64,000 nt of DNA, taken from Flavobacterium reichenbachii. GTDB taxonomy: Bacteria; Bacteroidota; Bacteroidia; Flavobacteriales; Flavobacteriaceae. The translations under genes were made by a program, and so were the position numbers. The DNA lies in NCBI RefSeq assembly GCF_002217435.1, contig NZ_MUHF01000007.1, forward strand, positions 32,950 through 96,949. Direction: 5' to 3'. This document shows positions 32,927 through 41,974 of this stretch, one piece after another. Each line of letters opens with the position of its first letter. Within the stretch, counting starts at the first letter, position 1. Under the pieces are notes generated by a model. That model was not told the origin of the DNA, made no database searches, and saw only the letters and a list, made by a program, of their open reading frames with translations.

Positions 32927-33475
32927 TTTTATTTTTTTCAGGACTTCTCGGGCTACGGCTTTATAAGCAGCAGAATGATCGGCGTAATCTTTATCTAAAA
33001 TAATTTTTAGTTCAGGATGAATCCAATCGTAGTAATTTCCTAAAACAAACAATGTTCTTATAGAATACGCTTTTGTAGCAACTTTACAGTCGTTTATCAG
33101 CCAGTCAAAACTAGATTCGATACAATACTGAAGATTATCTTCAGAAAGCACAATACTGTTTTCTCCTTTTTTATAATGCGATTTTACTAAAAGCTGTACC
33201 ACTTTTGCAATGGGCCTCAGCGAGCTTTCTTCTTTTAAATATTTAAGATTTTTGCAGAAAAAATCAAGATGAGGCTGGAGCCAGATAAGTTCTTCGTAAC
33301 ATACAAATTCCAAAATCCAGCAGGCTTTATGATTGTTTTTGTCTGAAGTTAAAAAACAAATAGAAACCAATTCCTCAAACAGACTTTTGTTTTCTAAAAT
33401 TTCCTGAGCAGTCTTAAGACGATTTTCTCGGTAAGCGTTAACATAATCTAATTTAGATTGAAGATCCGATGACAT
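32924..33475 (-). CDS. Helical-repeat (HEAT-like) protein, unknown
   Basis: A 183-residue all-helical soluble protein with no signal. The succession of helices (LFEELVSICFL, ACWILEFVCYEEL, LRPIAKVVQLLVKS, STKAYSIRTLFVLGN-like, AAYKAVAREVLKKIK) suggests a HEAT-type solenoid. Proteins of this kind in flavobacteria are sometimes labelled adenylosuccinate lyase in databases, but no lyase motif is present. Converges with the PorP/SprF gene and follows the TonB receptor gene in the opposite sense of distance, 24 bp from its 3' end; a shared transcript is not implied. Confidence 0.6.
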   Translation of the reverse strand: MSSDLQSKLDYVNAYRENRLKTAQEILENKSLFEELVSICFLTSDKNNHKACWILEFVCYEELIWLQPHLDFFCKNLKYLKEESSLRPIAKVVQLLVKSHYKKGENSIVLSEDNLQYCIESSFDWLINDCKVATKAYSIRTLFVLGNYYDWIHPELKIILDKDYADHSAAYKAVAREVLKKIK

Positions 33476-33498
33476 TTTGATTAAGTTTAAATACGATA

Positions 33499-35589
33499 CT
33501 AAAATAAGTAATTTAGCGTAAACGTTCCGTAAAAATTTGTAGGAAGACCGGGATAGTAATACCGAGGCAGTGCATTCCCGACACCAACAGCATTTGGCAG
33601 AATAAGTGAGGCATATTTTTCATCTGTCACATTGTTTACACCCGCAGCAATATTCGCAGAAAGATGCTGCAGTATTTGAAAACCGTAACCCGTTTTTAGA
33701 TTAATTATTTTGTAAGAATCAGTATAAGCCGAATTTGCATCATTCAAAGGCATTTTGTCAACATATTGAAAATCGCTGTTGAGGTAAATACCTAAAGTTG
33801 TAGTAATAGAGATTCCGGCATTCACTTTATTTGCAGGAACTCCTGTTAGTTTATTTCCCGAAAAATCATTTCCGTTATCTACAAAATCTTTAAATTTATA
33901 ATTGCCCAACGATCCCGAAACATAAGAATTGACAGTAAAAAATGAATTTACCGGCCAATTGTGATTTAAACTTATTTCTACACCTTCGTGAAAAGTTTTC
34001 CCTGCATTTATTCCTACGTATTGATCGTCTCCAACCCGTTTAGCGACTAATAAATCATTTATTTCCATGTGATAAATACTCAATTCGCTATAAAGTCTTT
34101 TATTGAAGAAATAGAATTTCCCGCCGATTTCAAAATTATAACCGTTCTCTGGTTTTATGTCTGTATTGATCGTTCCTGTGCTTGTTAATGTTTCTTCTGT
34201 TGCAGGTAATGAAAACCCGCGGCTTGCAGAAAAATAAATGGTTTGCTGTGCGTTAGGTTTGAATAAAAAGGAAAGCTGAGGTGAAAAAATTCCATCATAA
34301 CTATAATCCTGGGTCGAATTGAGATTGTAATTCTCCAACTCAAATTGTGTTTTGTTGTAATTTATTCCCGCCTGAATTTCAAATTTCTTAGAAAGTAAAG
34401 TTCTCATCTGAGCAAAAACATTATAAAAATGTCTTTTCTGACCAGTTTCGGTTATTTGGTTTCCCTGCAGACTTCCTTGTCCGTTATTTTGCAGATAAAG
34501 ATTCTCAAAAGTATTTCCTTTATAATAATCCGTAAAATATTCAATTCCAGTTATAAATTGATTTGCAGTTTCCCTGATCTTAAATTGCCCGGAAAACTGA
34601 GTTCGCACACCGCTTGCAAAAGTATATTGGCGCAATACATCAAAAGGTCTCGGCTCATTACTGTCTTTATAATTGAGGAAAACAGAAGTTGAATTACTCA
34701 GATTTTCATTCAGTTTAAAATCATAAGCCAATCCCGCCAATGTCGATTTATATTCCTTAAATCCTTTTGATGCCACCCAGGTTGGAGCACCAGACTTCGG
34801 GCTATTTTCAAACATTGTTTTGTTGATCGAGCTCGGAATAAAAGCTTTTAAATAAGTGTAATTTGTAAAATAAGTTAGTTTGCTGTTTTTCTTTTTAAAT
34901 AATTCTCCAGCCAGTGTAATGCCTTCACGATTGTAAGCGCTGTTTTCTCGCCAGCCGTCTGTTTCCAGTTTGTGATAACTCAAATTTAGGCTCGATTCCT
35001 TTTCGTTTAAACTATAATGCAGGCTGTTTTTTATTAAACCATATGAACCAATCACCGTACTGATTCCTGCAGTTTGTCCGCTTGTTTTTGAAAGTTGAGG
35101 TGAAATCAAAATTGCACCGCCCAATCCGGCTCCATAAACGCTCGAAAGAGGCCCTTTAATAATCTCAATCTGGCTGAGGTTTTCTAAATCAATATCGTCA
35201 ATAACGGTTTCGCTGTTTCCGGAAGTCAGGGGAATACTTCCATAAAAAGCCCGGATTTTATTTGTTCCGTAAGGAGTTCTCGCCCCAATACCACGAATAG
35301 AAATTCGGGTCGTAGTAATGTTGGCCGACTGCATAAAAACACCCGGTATTGTATTCATTACAGTGCTGATATCTGTCGTATTATTTTGAAGCAATTCTTT
35401 TTTGGATAAAAGACCAATCGAAGCCGGTGCATTTTGTAAACTGTCGTTAATATGAAAGGAGCTGATAACAACTTCTTCTAATTTTTCTGGTTTGACAGAA
35501 TCAATAGATTTGCCTTCTTTTTTTTGCGCAAAAATGTTCTGACAAGCAAAAAACACAAAAAGAAGAAAGCAGTATTTTTTAAAAATCAT
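33499..35589 (-). CDS. TonB-dependent receptor
   Basis: 696 residues from the ATG at 35589 (MIFKKYCFLLFVFFACQ), which gives a proper signal peptide ending IFAQ; an upstream in-frame start at 35625 is less likely. The TonB-box region EEVVISSF (about 39-46) is followed by the plug domain (NTIPGVFMQS, RISIRGIGARTPYG, IEIIKGPLSSVYGAGLGGAILI) and a ~530-residue barrel ending TFTLNYLF. No carboxypeptidase-regulatory domain, so it is of the siderophore/metal type rather than SusC. Substrate is not readable. It has no obvious substrate-specific partner; the downstream helical protein may be co-transcribed. Confidence 0.93.
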   Translation of the reverse strand: MIFKKYCFLLFVFFACQNIFAQKKEGKSIDSVKPEKLEEVVISSFHINDSLQNAPASIGLLSKKELLQNNTTDISTVMNTIPGVFMQSANITTTRISIRGIGARTPYGTNKIRAFYGSIPLTSGNSETVIDDIDLENLSQIEIIKGPLSSVYGAGLGGAILISPQLSKTSGQTAGISTVIGSYGLIKNSLHYSLNEKESSLNLSYHKLETDGWRENSAYNREGITLAGELFKKKNSKLTYFTNYTYLKAFIPSSINKTMFENSPKSGAPTWVASKGFKEYKSTLAGLAYDFKLNENLSNSTSVFLNYKDSNEPRPFDVLRQYTFASGVRTQFSGQFKIRETANQFITGIEYFTDYYKGNTFENLYLQNNGQGSLQGNQITETGQKRHFYNVFAQMRTLLSKKFEIQAGINYNKTQFELENYNLNSTQDYSYDGIFSPQLSFLFKPNAQQTIYFSASRGFSLPATEETLTSTGTINTDIKPENGYNFEIGGKFYFFNKRLYSELSIYHMEINDLLVAKRVGDDQYVGINAGKTFHEGVEISLNHNWPVNSFFTVNSYVSGSLGNYKFKDFVDNGNDFSGNKLTGVPANKVNAGISITTTLGIYLNSDFQYVDKMPLNDANSAYTDSYKIINLKTGYGFQILQHLSANIAAGVNNVTDEKYASLILPNAVGVGNALPRYYYPGLPTNFYGTFTLNYLF

Positions 35590-35615
35590 AAGAGAGTTTG
35601 TTAAACATGAAAAAA

Positions 35616-35761
35616 TTAACCGCAAAGAGCGCTAAGATTATATACTAGTTATTAAGCTTTAGAAATACAAAGTTCGCAAAGCTGTTTCGGCACAAAGCTT
35701 TGCTAACTTTGCCTTTGTATAAAAACAATAAAAAAACTCAGCGTTCTTTGCGGTAAAATTA
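35616..35761. repeat. Dispersed repeat with inverted CGCAAAG ends
   Basis: ATTAACCGCAAAGAGCGCTAAG at the left faces CTCAGCGTTCTTTGCGGTAA at the right. Inside, CAAAGTTCGCAAAGCT faces AGCTTTGCTAACTTTG. It fills the gap between the TonB receptor gene and the sugar-dehydrogenase gene. Confidence 0.6.
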
Positions 35762-35774
35762 ATTTGTTCAAATT

Positions 35775-37046
35775 TTATTTAGCCGTAACCTTCCAAATCG
35801 TATCACCGCTGTCATCGTTTACCAAAAGCGATCCGTCGTTCATAACCGTAACGGCTACCGGACGACCGTAAACTTCTGCTTTTTCTTCATCAGCAATAAA
35901 ACCAGTCAAAAAATCTTCGGGTTTTCCAGAAGGTTTTCCGTTTGCAAAAGGCACAAAAATAACTTTATAACCTGTAATTTTAGATCTGTTCCAAGAACCA
36001 TGCTGTCCCACAAAAATTCCGTTTTTGTATTTTTTAGGAAAAGCATTTTTATCATAAAAAGCCAATCCTAAAGATGCGGTATGAGGACCTACAGGAACAT
36101 CTGGCACAATAGCTTTTGCTGCCAAATCTTTACGTTCGCCTTTCATTCTGGGATCAAGGATATTTCCGTAATAGGAATAAGGCCATCCATAAAAGCCGTC
36201 TCTTTTTACACTCGTAACATAATCAGGAACCAGATCATCTCCTAGTTCGTCACGCTCGTTAACAGCAGTCCAAAGTTCGCCGTTAGCAGGATTCCAATCC
36301 ATTCCAACAGGGTTTCTAAGACCGGCTGCATAGATTTTTTCTCCTGTTCCATCAGGATTAATTTCCAGAATATCGGCACGACGTACTTCTTTGTCCATTC
36401 CGTTTTCGCCAACATTACTTCCAGACCCAACAGAAATATAAATTTTTGTACCGTCGGCATTTGCAATTATATTTCTGGTCCAGTGGTTGTTGTAACCGCC
36501 TGCAGGAAGTTCCAGAATTTTAGTGCCTTGAGTTTCTAATTTAAGAGGGTTATTTTTATACGGATAACGATAAAGTCCGTCTGTATTTGCGATATAAAAA
36601 AAGTCTTTTAAGACCAGCATTCCAAAAGGTTTGTTCAGGTTTGCAATAAATACGTTTCGGGTTTCAAATGTGCCGTCTTTATCTGCGTCGCGAAAAACTG
36701 TAATCTGATTTTTACTCGCTCTTGTACCGCTTTCAACAACAAAAATATCATTGTTGGGAGCAATATATGTCCAACGCGGATTTACTAGTCCGTCTGCAAA
36801 TTTAGAAACCGTAAATCCTTCAGGAGCTTTTGGCATTTTACCGTCGGACCATTTCAGTACTTTGCTGTTTTTTGTTTTAGATTCAGACGCGTAAGGCGGA
36901 GGAAGTTTTAAATCTCCAATAGCCGTTTTTACAATATTTCCGGGTTGTGCGGCAAGCGCTTCTTTTTCTTCTTTTTTTACCTGTCCGTTGCAGGAAGTCA
37001 TTAAAGCTAATAGTGCTGCGGTAAATAGCGGTATGATTGTCTTCAT
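35775..37046 (-). CDS. PQQ-dependent sugar (sorbosone-type) dehydrogenase lipoprotein
   Basis: 423 residues from ATG 37046. A lipoprotein signal with lipobox LMTSC puts the acylated Cys at residue 19; the longer frame to 37079 would bury it. The body is a beta-propeller of the glucose/sorbosone dehydrogenase family: GFTVSKFADGLVNPRWTYI, then FGMLVLKDFFYIAN, NHWTRNIIA, YAAGLRNPVGMDWNP, GELWTAVNERDELGDDLVPDY, then GPHTASLGLAFY. It probably oxidises an aldose with PQQ in the periplasm or at the outer membrane. The TonB receptor next to it is not clearly linked. Confidence 0.85.
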   Translation of the reverse strand: MKTIIPLFTAALLALMTSCNGQVKKEEKEALAAQPGNIVKTAIGDLKLPPPYASESKTKNSKVLKWSDGKMPKAPEGFTVSKFADGLVNPRWTYIAPNNDIFVVESGTRASKNQITVFRDADKDGTFETRNVFIANLNKPFGMLVLKDFFYIANTDGLYRYPYKNNPLKLETQGTKILELPAGGYNNHWTRNIIANADGTKIYISVGSGSNVGENGMDKEVRRADILEINPDGTGEKIYAAGLRNPVGMDWNPANGELWTAVNERDELGDDLVPDYVTSVKRDGFYGWPYSYYGNILDPRMKGERKDLAAKAIVPDVPVGPHTASLGLAFYDKNAFPKKYKNGIFVGQHGSWNRSKITGYKVIFVPFANGKPSGKPEDFLTGFIADEEKAEVYGRPVAVTVMNDGSLLVNDDSGDTIWKVTAK

Positions 37047-37197
37047 TTTAGTCTTCGTTAAATGTTTATACAACAACAATTTACTTATTTATAAAGTAAG
37101 CTTTGTTATAAAAATGTAATTATTAACTGATATTTAACATTCTTAAAAAAATGTTAGAGCACACTATTTTTGTTTAAGGTATTAAGTTGTAATTCTG

Positions 37198-37205
37198 TAT
37201 CTTTG
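37198..37205 (+). promoter_or_regulatory. -7 box (TATCTTTG) of hpt
   Basis: TATCTTTG fits TAnnTTTG; it ends 25 bp before the hpt ATG. Confidence 0.55.
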
Positions 37206-37230
37206 CGCATTATTTTAAACATAAAAAATA

Positions 37231-37761
37231 ATGATACAACTTCACGATAAACAATTTGTTCCGTTTATTTCTGCAAAAGAAATTGATTTTGCTTTAACGA
37301 AAATAGTTGCCCAAGTAGAAGATGATTTTGGAGATGATACACCAATTTTTATTGGAGTTTTAAACGGCGCCTTTATGGTGGTGTCCGATTTTCTAAAAAA
37401 ATATAAAAAACCCTGCGAAGTTTCATTTGTAAAAATGTCTTCTTACGAAGGAACAGAATCAACCAATTCGGTTAAAGAATTAATAGGGATTAATCAGGAT
37501 TTGTCTGGCAGAACTGTGATTATTATTGAAGATATTATCGACACAGGAAATACAATCGAAGAATTGAAACACATCTTTAAAGAACAAAATGTAAAGCATT
37601 TTAAAATTGCAACATTATTCTTTAAGCCGGAAGCTTACAAAAAAGATATCAAAATAGATTATGTTGGAATCAGAATTCCAAACAAATTTATTGTGGGTTA
37701 CGGTTTAGATTACGACGGTTTAGGCAGAAATCTGGATGAAATATACAAATTAGCAGAATAA
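37231..37761 (+). CDS. hpt: Hypoxanthine phosphoribosyltransferase
   Basis: A 176-residue purine-salvage enzyme that joins hypoxanthine or guanine to PRPP. The PRPP-binding loop VIIIEDIIDTGNT (about 93-105) and the loop VKMSSYEGTEST (about 68-79) are diagnostic. The terminal YGLDYDGLGRNLDEIY fits the family. adk follows 72 bp downstream on the same strand, giving a nucleotide-metabolism pair. Confidence 0.95.
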   Translation: MIQLHDKQFVPFISAKEIDFALTKIVAQVEDDFGDDTPIFIGVLNGAFMVVSDFLKKYKKPCEVSFVKMSSYEGTESTNSVKELIGINQDLSGRTVIIIEDIIDTGNTIEELKHIFKEQNVKHFKIATLFFKPEAYKKDIKIDYVGIRIPNKFIVGYGLDYDGLGRNLDEIYKLAE

Positions 37762-37833
37762 TTTTAAACAATACACAACTATATATTCATTTTAAACTTC
37801 TTATAAACAAGGAAGTAACAACACAAACATATT

Positions 37834-38406
37834 ATGATTAACATTGTTTTATTTGGAAAGCCGGGGGCAGGAAAAGGAACTCAGGCAGAATTTTTAAAAG
37901 AAAAATACAATTTAACACATCTTTCAACTGGAGATATTTTTCGTTTTAATTTAAAAAATGATACAGATTTAGGTAAAAAAGCAAGAGTTTTTATGGACAA
38001 TGGAGAATTGGTTCCTTGCGAAGTTACTACAGCAATGTTAATTGACGAAGTAAAAAAACATCCGGATACAGCAGGATTTTTATTTGACGGGTATCCAAGA
38101 ACTTTAGATCAGGCTGCGGCTTTAGATAAATTTTTACCAACAATTGATTCAAGCGTTACCGCTACAATTGCTTTAGAAGCAGATGATGAAATTCTTGTAG
38201 CTCGTTTATTAGAAAGAGGAAAAACAAGCGGAAGAGCTGATGATCAGGACGAAGAAAAAATTCGCGTAAGATATCAGGAATATAATGAGAAAACAGCGCC
38301 ATTAATTGGATATTATAAAGAACAAAATAAGTTTCATGCCGTAAACGGTATCGGAACCATCGAAGAAATTACAGAGCGATTGACGTCAGTTATAGATAAT
38401 TTGTAG
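37834..38406 (+). CDS. adk: Adenylate kinase
   Basis: 190 residues, the short type without a zinc-binding LID insertion. P-loop GKPGAGKGTQ at residues 8-17, NMP-binding region THLSTGDIFRFNL, FDGYPRTLDQA near 85-95, and a short LID LLERGKTSGRADD. It balances AMP, ADP and ATP in the cytoplasm. Confidence 0.97.
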   Translation: MINIVLFGKPGAGKGTQAEFLKEKYNLTHLSTGDIFRFNLKNDTDLGKKARVFMDNGELVPCEVTTAMLIDEVKKHPDTAGFLFDGYPRTLDQAAALDKFLPTIDSSVTATIALEADDEILVARLLERGKTSGRADDQDEEKIRVRYQEYNEKTAPLIGYYKEQNKFHAVNGIGTIEEITERLTSVIDNL

Positions 38407-38430
38407 AAACTTTTTCAAGCTGTCGTTTTA

Positions 38431-38448
38431 TCCCGAGAGCCATCGGGA
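38431..38448. repeat. TCCCGA-N6-TCGGGA hairpin
   Basis: A 6-bp stem in the gap after adk, followed by A rather than T, so a repeat rather than a plus-strand terminator. A degraded TCCCGAAACTTCGAGGA lies 50 bp further on. The word TATCCCGA also occurs in the REP-like element near 1430. Confidence 0.45.
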
Positions 38449-38625
38449 CAAAAAAAACTATTTTTCCATACCATAAAACAAGCTTATCCCGAAACTTCGA
38501 GGAAGACTGTTTTCTGGGAGGAAAAATTAGTTTTTTAAGATGCCGGCTTTTTTCTATACTATTATTTATAGCAAATTTGATTGCAATTATAATAAAGAAC
38601 CATTTCAATAACCAAAACCTACAAA

Positions 38626-39900
38626 TTGGAAATACTAATAATATTTTTTCTGATACTATTAAACGGAGTTTTCTCCATGTCTGAAATCGCATTGATTTCG
38701 GCAAGAAAAAACAGACTGGAGACAGCGGCTAAAAAAGGAAATAAAAGTGCCAAAATAGCACTTGATCTAGCCAATTCTCCAAACAAATTTTTATCGACTG
38801 TACAAATCGGAATTACCTTAATCGGAATTTTAACGGGTATCTATTCTGGTGATAAAATTACTATTGACGTAGAAACATTTGTCAGCGGTTTTGCAGTGCT
38901 AAAACCTTATGCCCACTCAGTTGCAGTTGGAATTGTTGTGGTGGTATTAACGTTTTTCTCTTTGGTTTTAGGAGAATTACTCCCAAAAAGAATTGGACTG
39001 AATTACCCGGAATCTATTGCCAAAATGGTAGCAATGCCAATGAAGATCGTGTCGATTATAACAGCCCCTTTTATCTGGCTTTTAACATCTTCGACAGACT
39101 TTTTATTGAATGTTTTGCAAATCAAACCAACTGCAGACGGAAAAGTTACTGAAGAAGAGATTAAAGCAATTATAAAAGAAGGAACAGAGGGCGGAGAAGT
39201 ACAGGAAATTGAGCAGGATATTGTGGAGCGTGTTTTTCATATTGGAGACAGAAAAGTAAGTTCTTTGATGACACACCGTAAATCTGTAGATATGCTGCCG
39301 CTAAATGCAGATAATGCCAGAATAAAAGAATTGGTTCTGCAGGATCTTCATACAGTTTATCCAGTTTACAGTGACAATTATGACGACATTGTGGGTATTG
39401 TAACCTTAAAAAATATTTTTGCCAATATAGAAAAGGATAATTTTGATCTGGCTTCTATAAAATCTGAAGCTCCTTATTTAATGGAGCAGACGACGGCTTA
39501 CAAGGCTTTGGAAAATTTCAAAAAAACCGGAGTTCATTATGCTTTAGTTTCAGATGAATATGGCGTTTTTCAGGGTATGATTACTTTGAATGATATTCTG
39601 GAAGCTTTAGTGGGTGATGCCTCTGATTTTTATAAAGATGAATTTCAGCTTGTCGAAAGAGAAGATGGTTCATGGCTGGTTGACGGACATTATTCACTGC
39701 ATGATTTCTTAACTTATTTTGAGTTAGACGAACTTACAAACGACTACGAAGTTAATACGGTAAGCGGAATGATTATGACCGAGCTTTCTCATATTCCAAA
39801 AGAAGGAGAAAAGTTAATATGGCAGAAATTTGTACTAGAAGTAGTCGATATGGACGGCGTTAAGATTGATAAAGTGCTGGTAAAAGCACTGAAAGAGTAA
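38626..39900 (+). CDS. CNNM/CorC-type (hemolysin family) membrane protein with CBS pair
   Basis: 424 residues with a TTG start at 38626. The next ATG at residue 18 would remove the first membrane helix, so TTG is preferred. An N-terminal DUF21 membrane domain with four spans (MEILIIFFLILLNGVFSMSEIAL at the start, then VVLTFFSLVLGELLPKRIGL near 106-125) is followed by two CBS domains (~200-335: VSSLMTHRKSVDMLP, then ALVSDEYGVFQGMITLNDIL). A C-terminal CorC_HlyC domain follows (SWLVDGHYSLHDF). The family transports or controls divalent cations, chiefly Mg2+. Confidence 0.9.
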   Translation: MEILIIFFLILLNGVFSMSEIALISARKNRLETAAKKGNKSAKIALDLANSPNKFLSTVQIGITLIGILTGIYSGDKITIDVETFVSGFAVLKPYAHSVAVGIVVVVLTFFSLVLGELLPKRIGLNYPESIAKMVAMPMKIVSIITAPFIWLLTSSTDFLLNVLQIKPTADGKVTEEEIKAIIKEGTEGGEVQEIEQDIVERVFHIGDRKVSSLMTHRKSVDMLPLNADNARIKELVLQDLHTVYPVYSDNYDDIVGIVTLKNIFANIEKDNFDLASIKSEAPYLMEQTTAYKALENFKKTGVHYALVSDEYGVFQGMITLNDILEALVGDASDFYKDEFQLVEREDGSWLVDGHYSLHDFLTYFELDELTNDYEVNTVSGMIMTELSHIPKEGEKLIWQKFVLEVVDMDGVKIDKVLVKALKE

Positions 39901-39925
39901 AGAGAATTTGTTTCGAGTTTTATTA

Positions 39926-39976
39926 TGTTTCAGGTTTCAAGTTACGTGTGCTGCACCAACTTGAAACCTGAAACTT
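39926..39976. repeat. Inverted repeat of the TTTCAGGTTTC family, copy 3
   Basis: TGTTTCAGGTTTCAAGTT faces AACTTGAAACCTGAAACTT around a 14-base centre. It lies 33 bp before the obg start codon and falls inside a spurious upstream extension of that frame. Confidence 0.65.
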
Positions 39977-40008
39977 TAAACTTTAAACTATACATAAACA
40001 AAAAGAAA

Positions 40009-41010
40009 ATGACAGAGGGAAATTTTGTAGATTATGTTAAGATATATGTTTCTTCCGGAAAAGGAGGAAAAGGATCTACACATTTACATAGAGAGAAATT
40101 TATAGAAAAAGGCGGCCCGGACGGTGGTGACGGAGGACGTGGAGGACACGTGTACTTAGTTGGAAACAAAGGTCTATGGACATTGTTTCATCTTAAATTT
40201 GCGCGACACGTAAAAGCTGGACATGGTGGAGATGGAGGAGGAGACCGAAGCACTGGTGCAGATGGAGACGATAAATTTATCGAAGTACCTTTGGGAACTG
40301 TAGTTAAAGATAAAGAAACAGGAGAAACTTTATTTGAAATTACAGAAGACGGAGAAAAAAGAATTCTGTGTAAAGGAGGAAAAGGAGGTTTAGGAAACTG
40401 GCATTTTAGAAGTTCTACCAACCAAACACCTCGTTATGCGCAGCCTGGTTTGTTGGGCGTAGAAATGGATGTAATTCTTGAACTTAAAGTTTTGGCAGAT
40501 GTTGGTTTAGTTGGATTTCCTAATGCAGGAAAATCGACTTTATTATCTGTTTTAACTTCAGCAAAACCAAAAATTGCCGATTATCCTTTTACAACATTAA
40601 AACCAAATTTAGGAATTGTAGCGTATAGAGATTTTCAATCTTTTGTAATTGCAGATATTCCGGGTATTATTGAAGGCGCAGCAGAAGGAAAAGGTTTAGG
40701 ACATTACTTCCTGAGACATATTGAGCGTAACTCAACTTTATTGTTTCTGGTTCCTGTTGATACACCGGATATTAAAGCAGAATATGATATTTTGGTAAAT
40801 GAATTGACAAAGTATAATCCTGAAATGCTCGATAAAGAGCGTCTTTTGGTTATTTCAAAATGCGATATGCTTGACGATGAACTAAAAGCAGAATTAAAAG
40901 TAGAATTGGATGTTGCCTTTAAGGATATTCCTTATATGTTTATATCGTCTGTTGCTCAGCAAGGTCTTACAGATCTTAAAGACAAACTTTGGAAAATGTT
41001 AAACGAGTAA
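40009..41010 (+). CDS. obg: Obg-family GTPase
   Basis: 333 residues from ATG 40009 ([14 protein letters not shown]). The frame is open to 39925 but that part is repeat DNA. The N-terminal Obg fold (~1-160) has its Gly-rich loops ([27 protein letters not shown]). The G domain follows: [12 protein letters not shown]-loop, [11 protein letters not shown] switch [10 protein letters not shown] switch II, and SKCD. Obg binds the 50S subunit and links ribosome assembly to stress signalling; it is essential in most bacteria. No C-terminal OCT domain, as usual here. Confidence 0.96.
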   Translation: MTEGNFVDYVKIYVSSGKGGKGSTHLHREKFIEKGGPDGGDGGRGGHVYLVGNKGLWTLFHLKFARHVKAGHGGDGGGDRSTGADGDDKFIEVPLGTVVKDKETGETLFEITEDGEKRILCKGGKGGLGNWHFRSSTNQTPRYAQPGLLGVEMDVILELKVLADVGLVGFPNAGKSTLLSVLTSAKPKIADYPFTTLKPNLGIVAYRDFQSFVIADIPGIIEGAAEGKGLGHYFLRHIERNSTLLFLVPVDTPDIKAEYDILVNELTKYNPEMLDKERLLVISKCDMLDDELKAELKVELDVAFKDIPYMFISSVAQQGLTDLKDKLWKMLNE

Positions 41011-41031
41011 ATTTCGTGTAGACTATTATAA

Positions 41032-41066
41032 AAAAACCGGTAAACAAAAATTTACCGGTTTTTACT
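41032..41066 (+). terminator. Terminator of obg
   Basis: A perfect 13-bp stem AAAAACCGGTAAA/TTTACCGGTTTTT with a 6-base loop. Confidence 0.9.
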
Positions 41067-41132
41067 TTTTGTTATGTAGGATAACAAAAAGCGGTTTTAA
41101 TCATAATTATCTTTTATACAGTTGAATGGTTT

Positions 41133-41663
41133 TTATAATTCAAAGTTTTTAGAAATTCCAATGTTAAAGGTTTTTCCAAAATCAAAGCCCATACGTTCTT
41201 GGCGAGGATCATTTTTACCATCTAAATTGTCGTAATTAAGTCCTCCGATAGAAAAGTTTAAGCCAAATCCTCTTTTCATGTTTATAAATAATGCAGGAGT
41301 AAGTTTTGCATACATTCCTTTTGCATCATTTACAGAACTACTTTGATAACCAGCTCCTAAATCTGCATAGACAGAAAAAATCTCAGAAAGAGGCACTGCA
41401 TATCTTGTAAAAGCTCCAATTTTGTATTTTTCAGTTTTACCAAATCCAGCTGCATCTGCATTTGCAATTGAACCTTCAACACCAATAGTCCATCTTTCTG
41501 AAAATTGGTATCCGGCTTTTGGAGAAAATTCAAAATTATTTGATTTAGAATCACCAATTTTTTCAGACTGAAATCCGACATTCCCACCTAATAAAAACGA
41601 GCCTTTTTGTGCGTTTGTGATTGCAGCAACTAAAAGTGCAGCAACTAAAAGTAATTTTTTCAT
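41133..41663 (-). CDS. Small outer-membrane beta-barrel protein
   Basis: 176 residues with a signal peptide ending ITNAQ. The rest alternates strands typical of an eight-stranded barrel (FLLGGNVGFQS, FSPKAGYQFSERWTIGVEGSI, YKIGAFTRYAVPL, FSVYADLGAGYQ, FGLNFSIGGLNYD) and ends with an aromatic-rich strand. A member of the general porin/OmpW-like barrel group; specific function unknown. It is divergent from the S46 peptidase gene and has a candidate -7 box at 41688. Confidence 0.8.
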   Translation of the reverse strand: MKKLLLVAALLVAAITNAQKGSFLLGGNVGFQSEKIGDSKSNNFEFSPKAGYQFSERWTIGVEGSIANADAAGFGKTEKYKIGAFTRYAVPLSEIFSVYADLGAGYQSSSVNDAKGMYAKLTPALFINMKRGFGLNFSIGGLNYDNLDGKNDPRQERMGFDFGKTFNIGISKNFEL

Positions 41664-41974
41664 TTTAATGTTTGTTATTATTTTTCACAAACTTACAAAA
41701 ATCATATTTGTAAGAAATAAATTATAATATTTATTTATTCATGAAAGTTTATTTTTACATAAAATTCGATTTGTTAGCGTTTATAACTCTTTTATTGCAA
41801 CACTTTAATAAAATAGAAGGTATTTTGTTTTTTAAAACAGTCTTATTTCTACTTTAAAAAATTATGAATTTCGTAATTTATTACTCAAAAGACTTTCATA
41901 TATTTTGTTTTAATTTTCATTGAATGTTTTTTTTGCGAAAATGAGTTATATTCGCAGAACTTAAATAAAATAAC
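41664..41974. other. AT-rich divergent promoter region
   Basis: 311 bp between the barrel gene and the S46 peptidase gene with no ORF. A near-consensus box TATATTCG lies about 24 bp before the peptidase ATG. Confidence 0.4.
41688..41695 (-). promoter_or_regulatory. -7 box (TAAGTTTG) of the beta-barrel gene
   Basis: TAAGTTTG on the minus strand fits TAnnTTTG and lies 24 bp before the ATG. No good -33 element seen. Confidence 0.4.

Noticed and set aside
38407-38625. Terminator or small RNA after adk
   Set aside because: The TCCCGA/TCGGGA hairpin is short and followed by A rather than T on the plus strand; no promoter box was seen.
39925-40008. N-terminal extension of obg by 28 codons
   Set aside because: The extension is translated TTTCAGGTTTC repeat DNA; the conserved Obg N-terminus starts at 40009.
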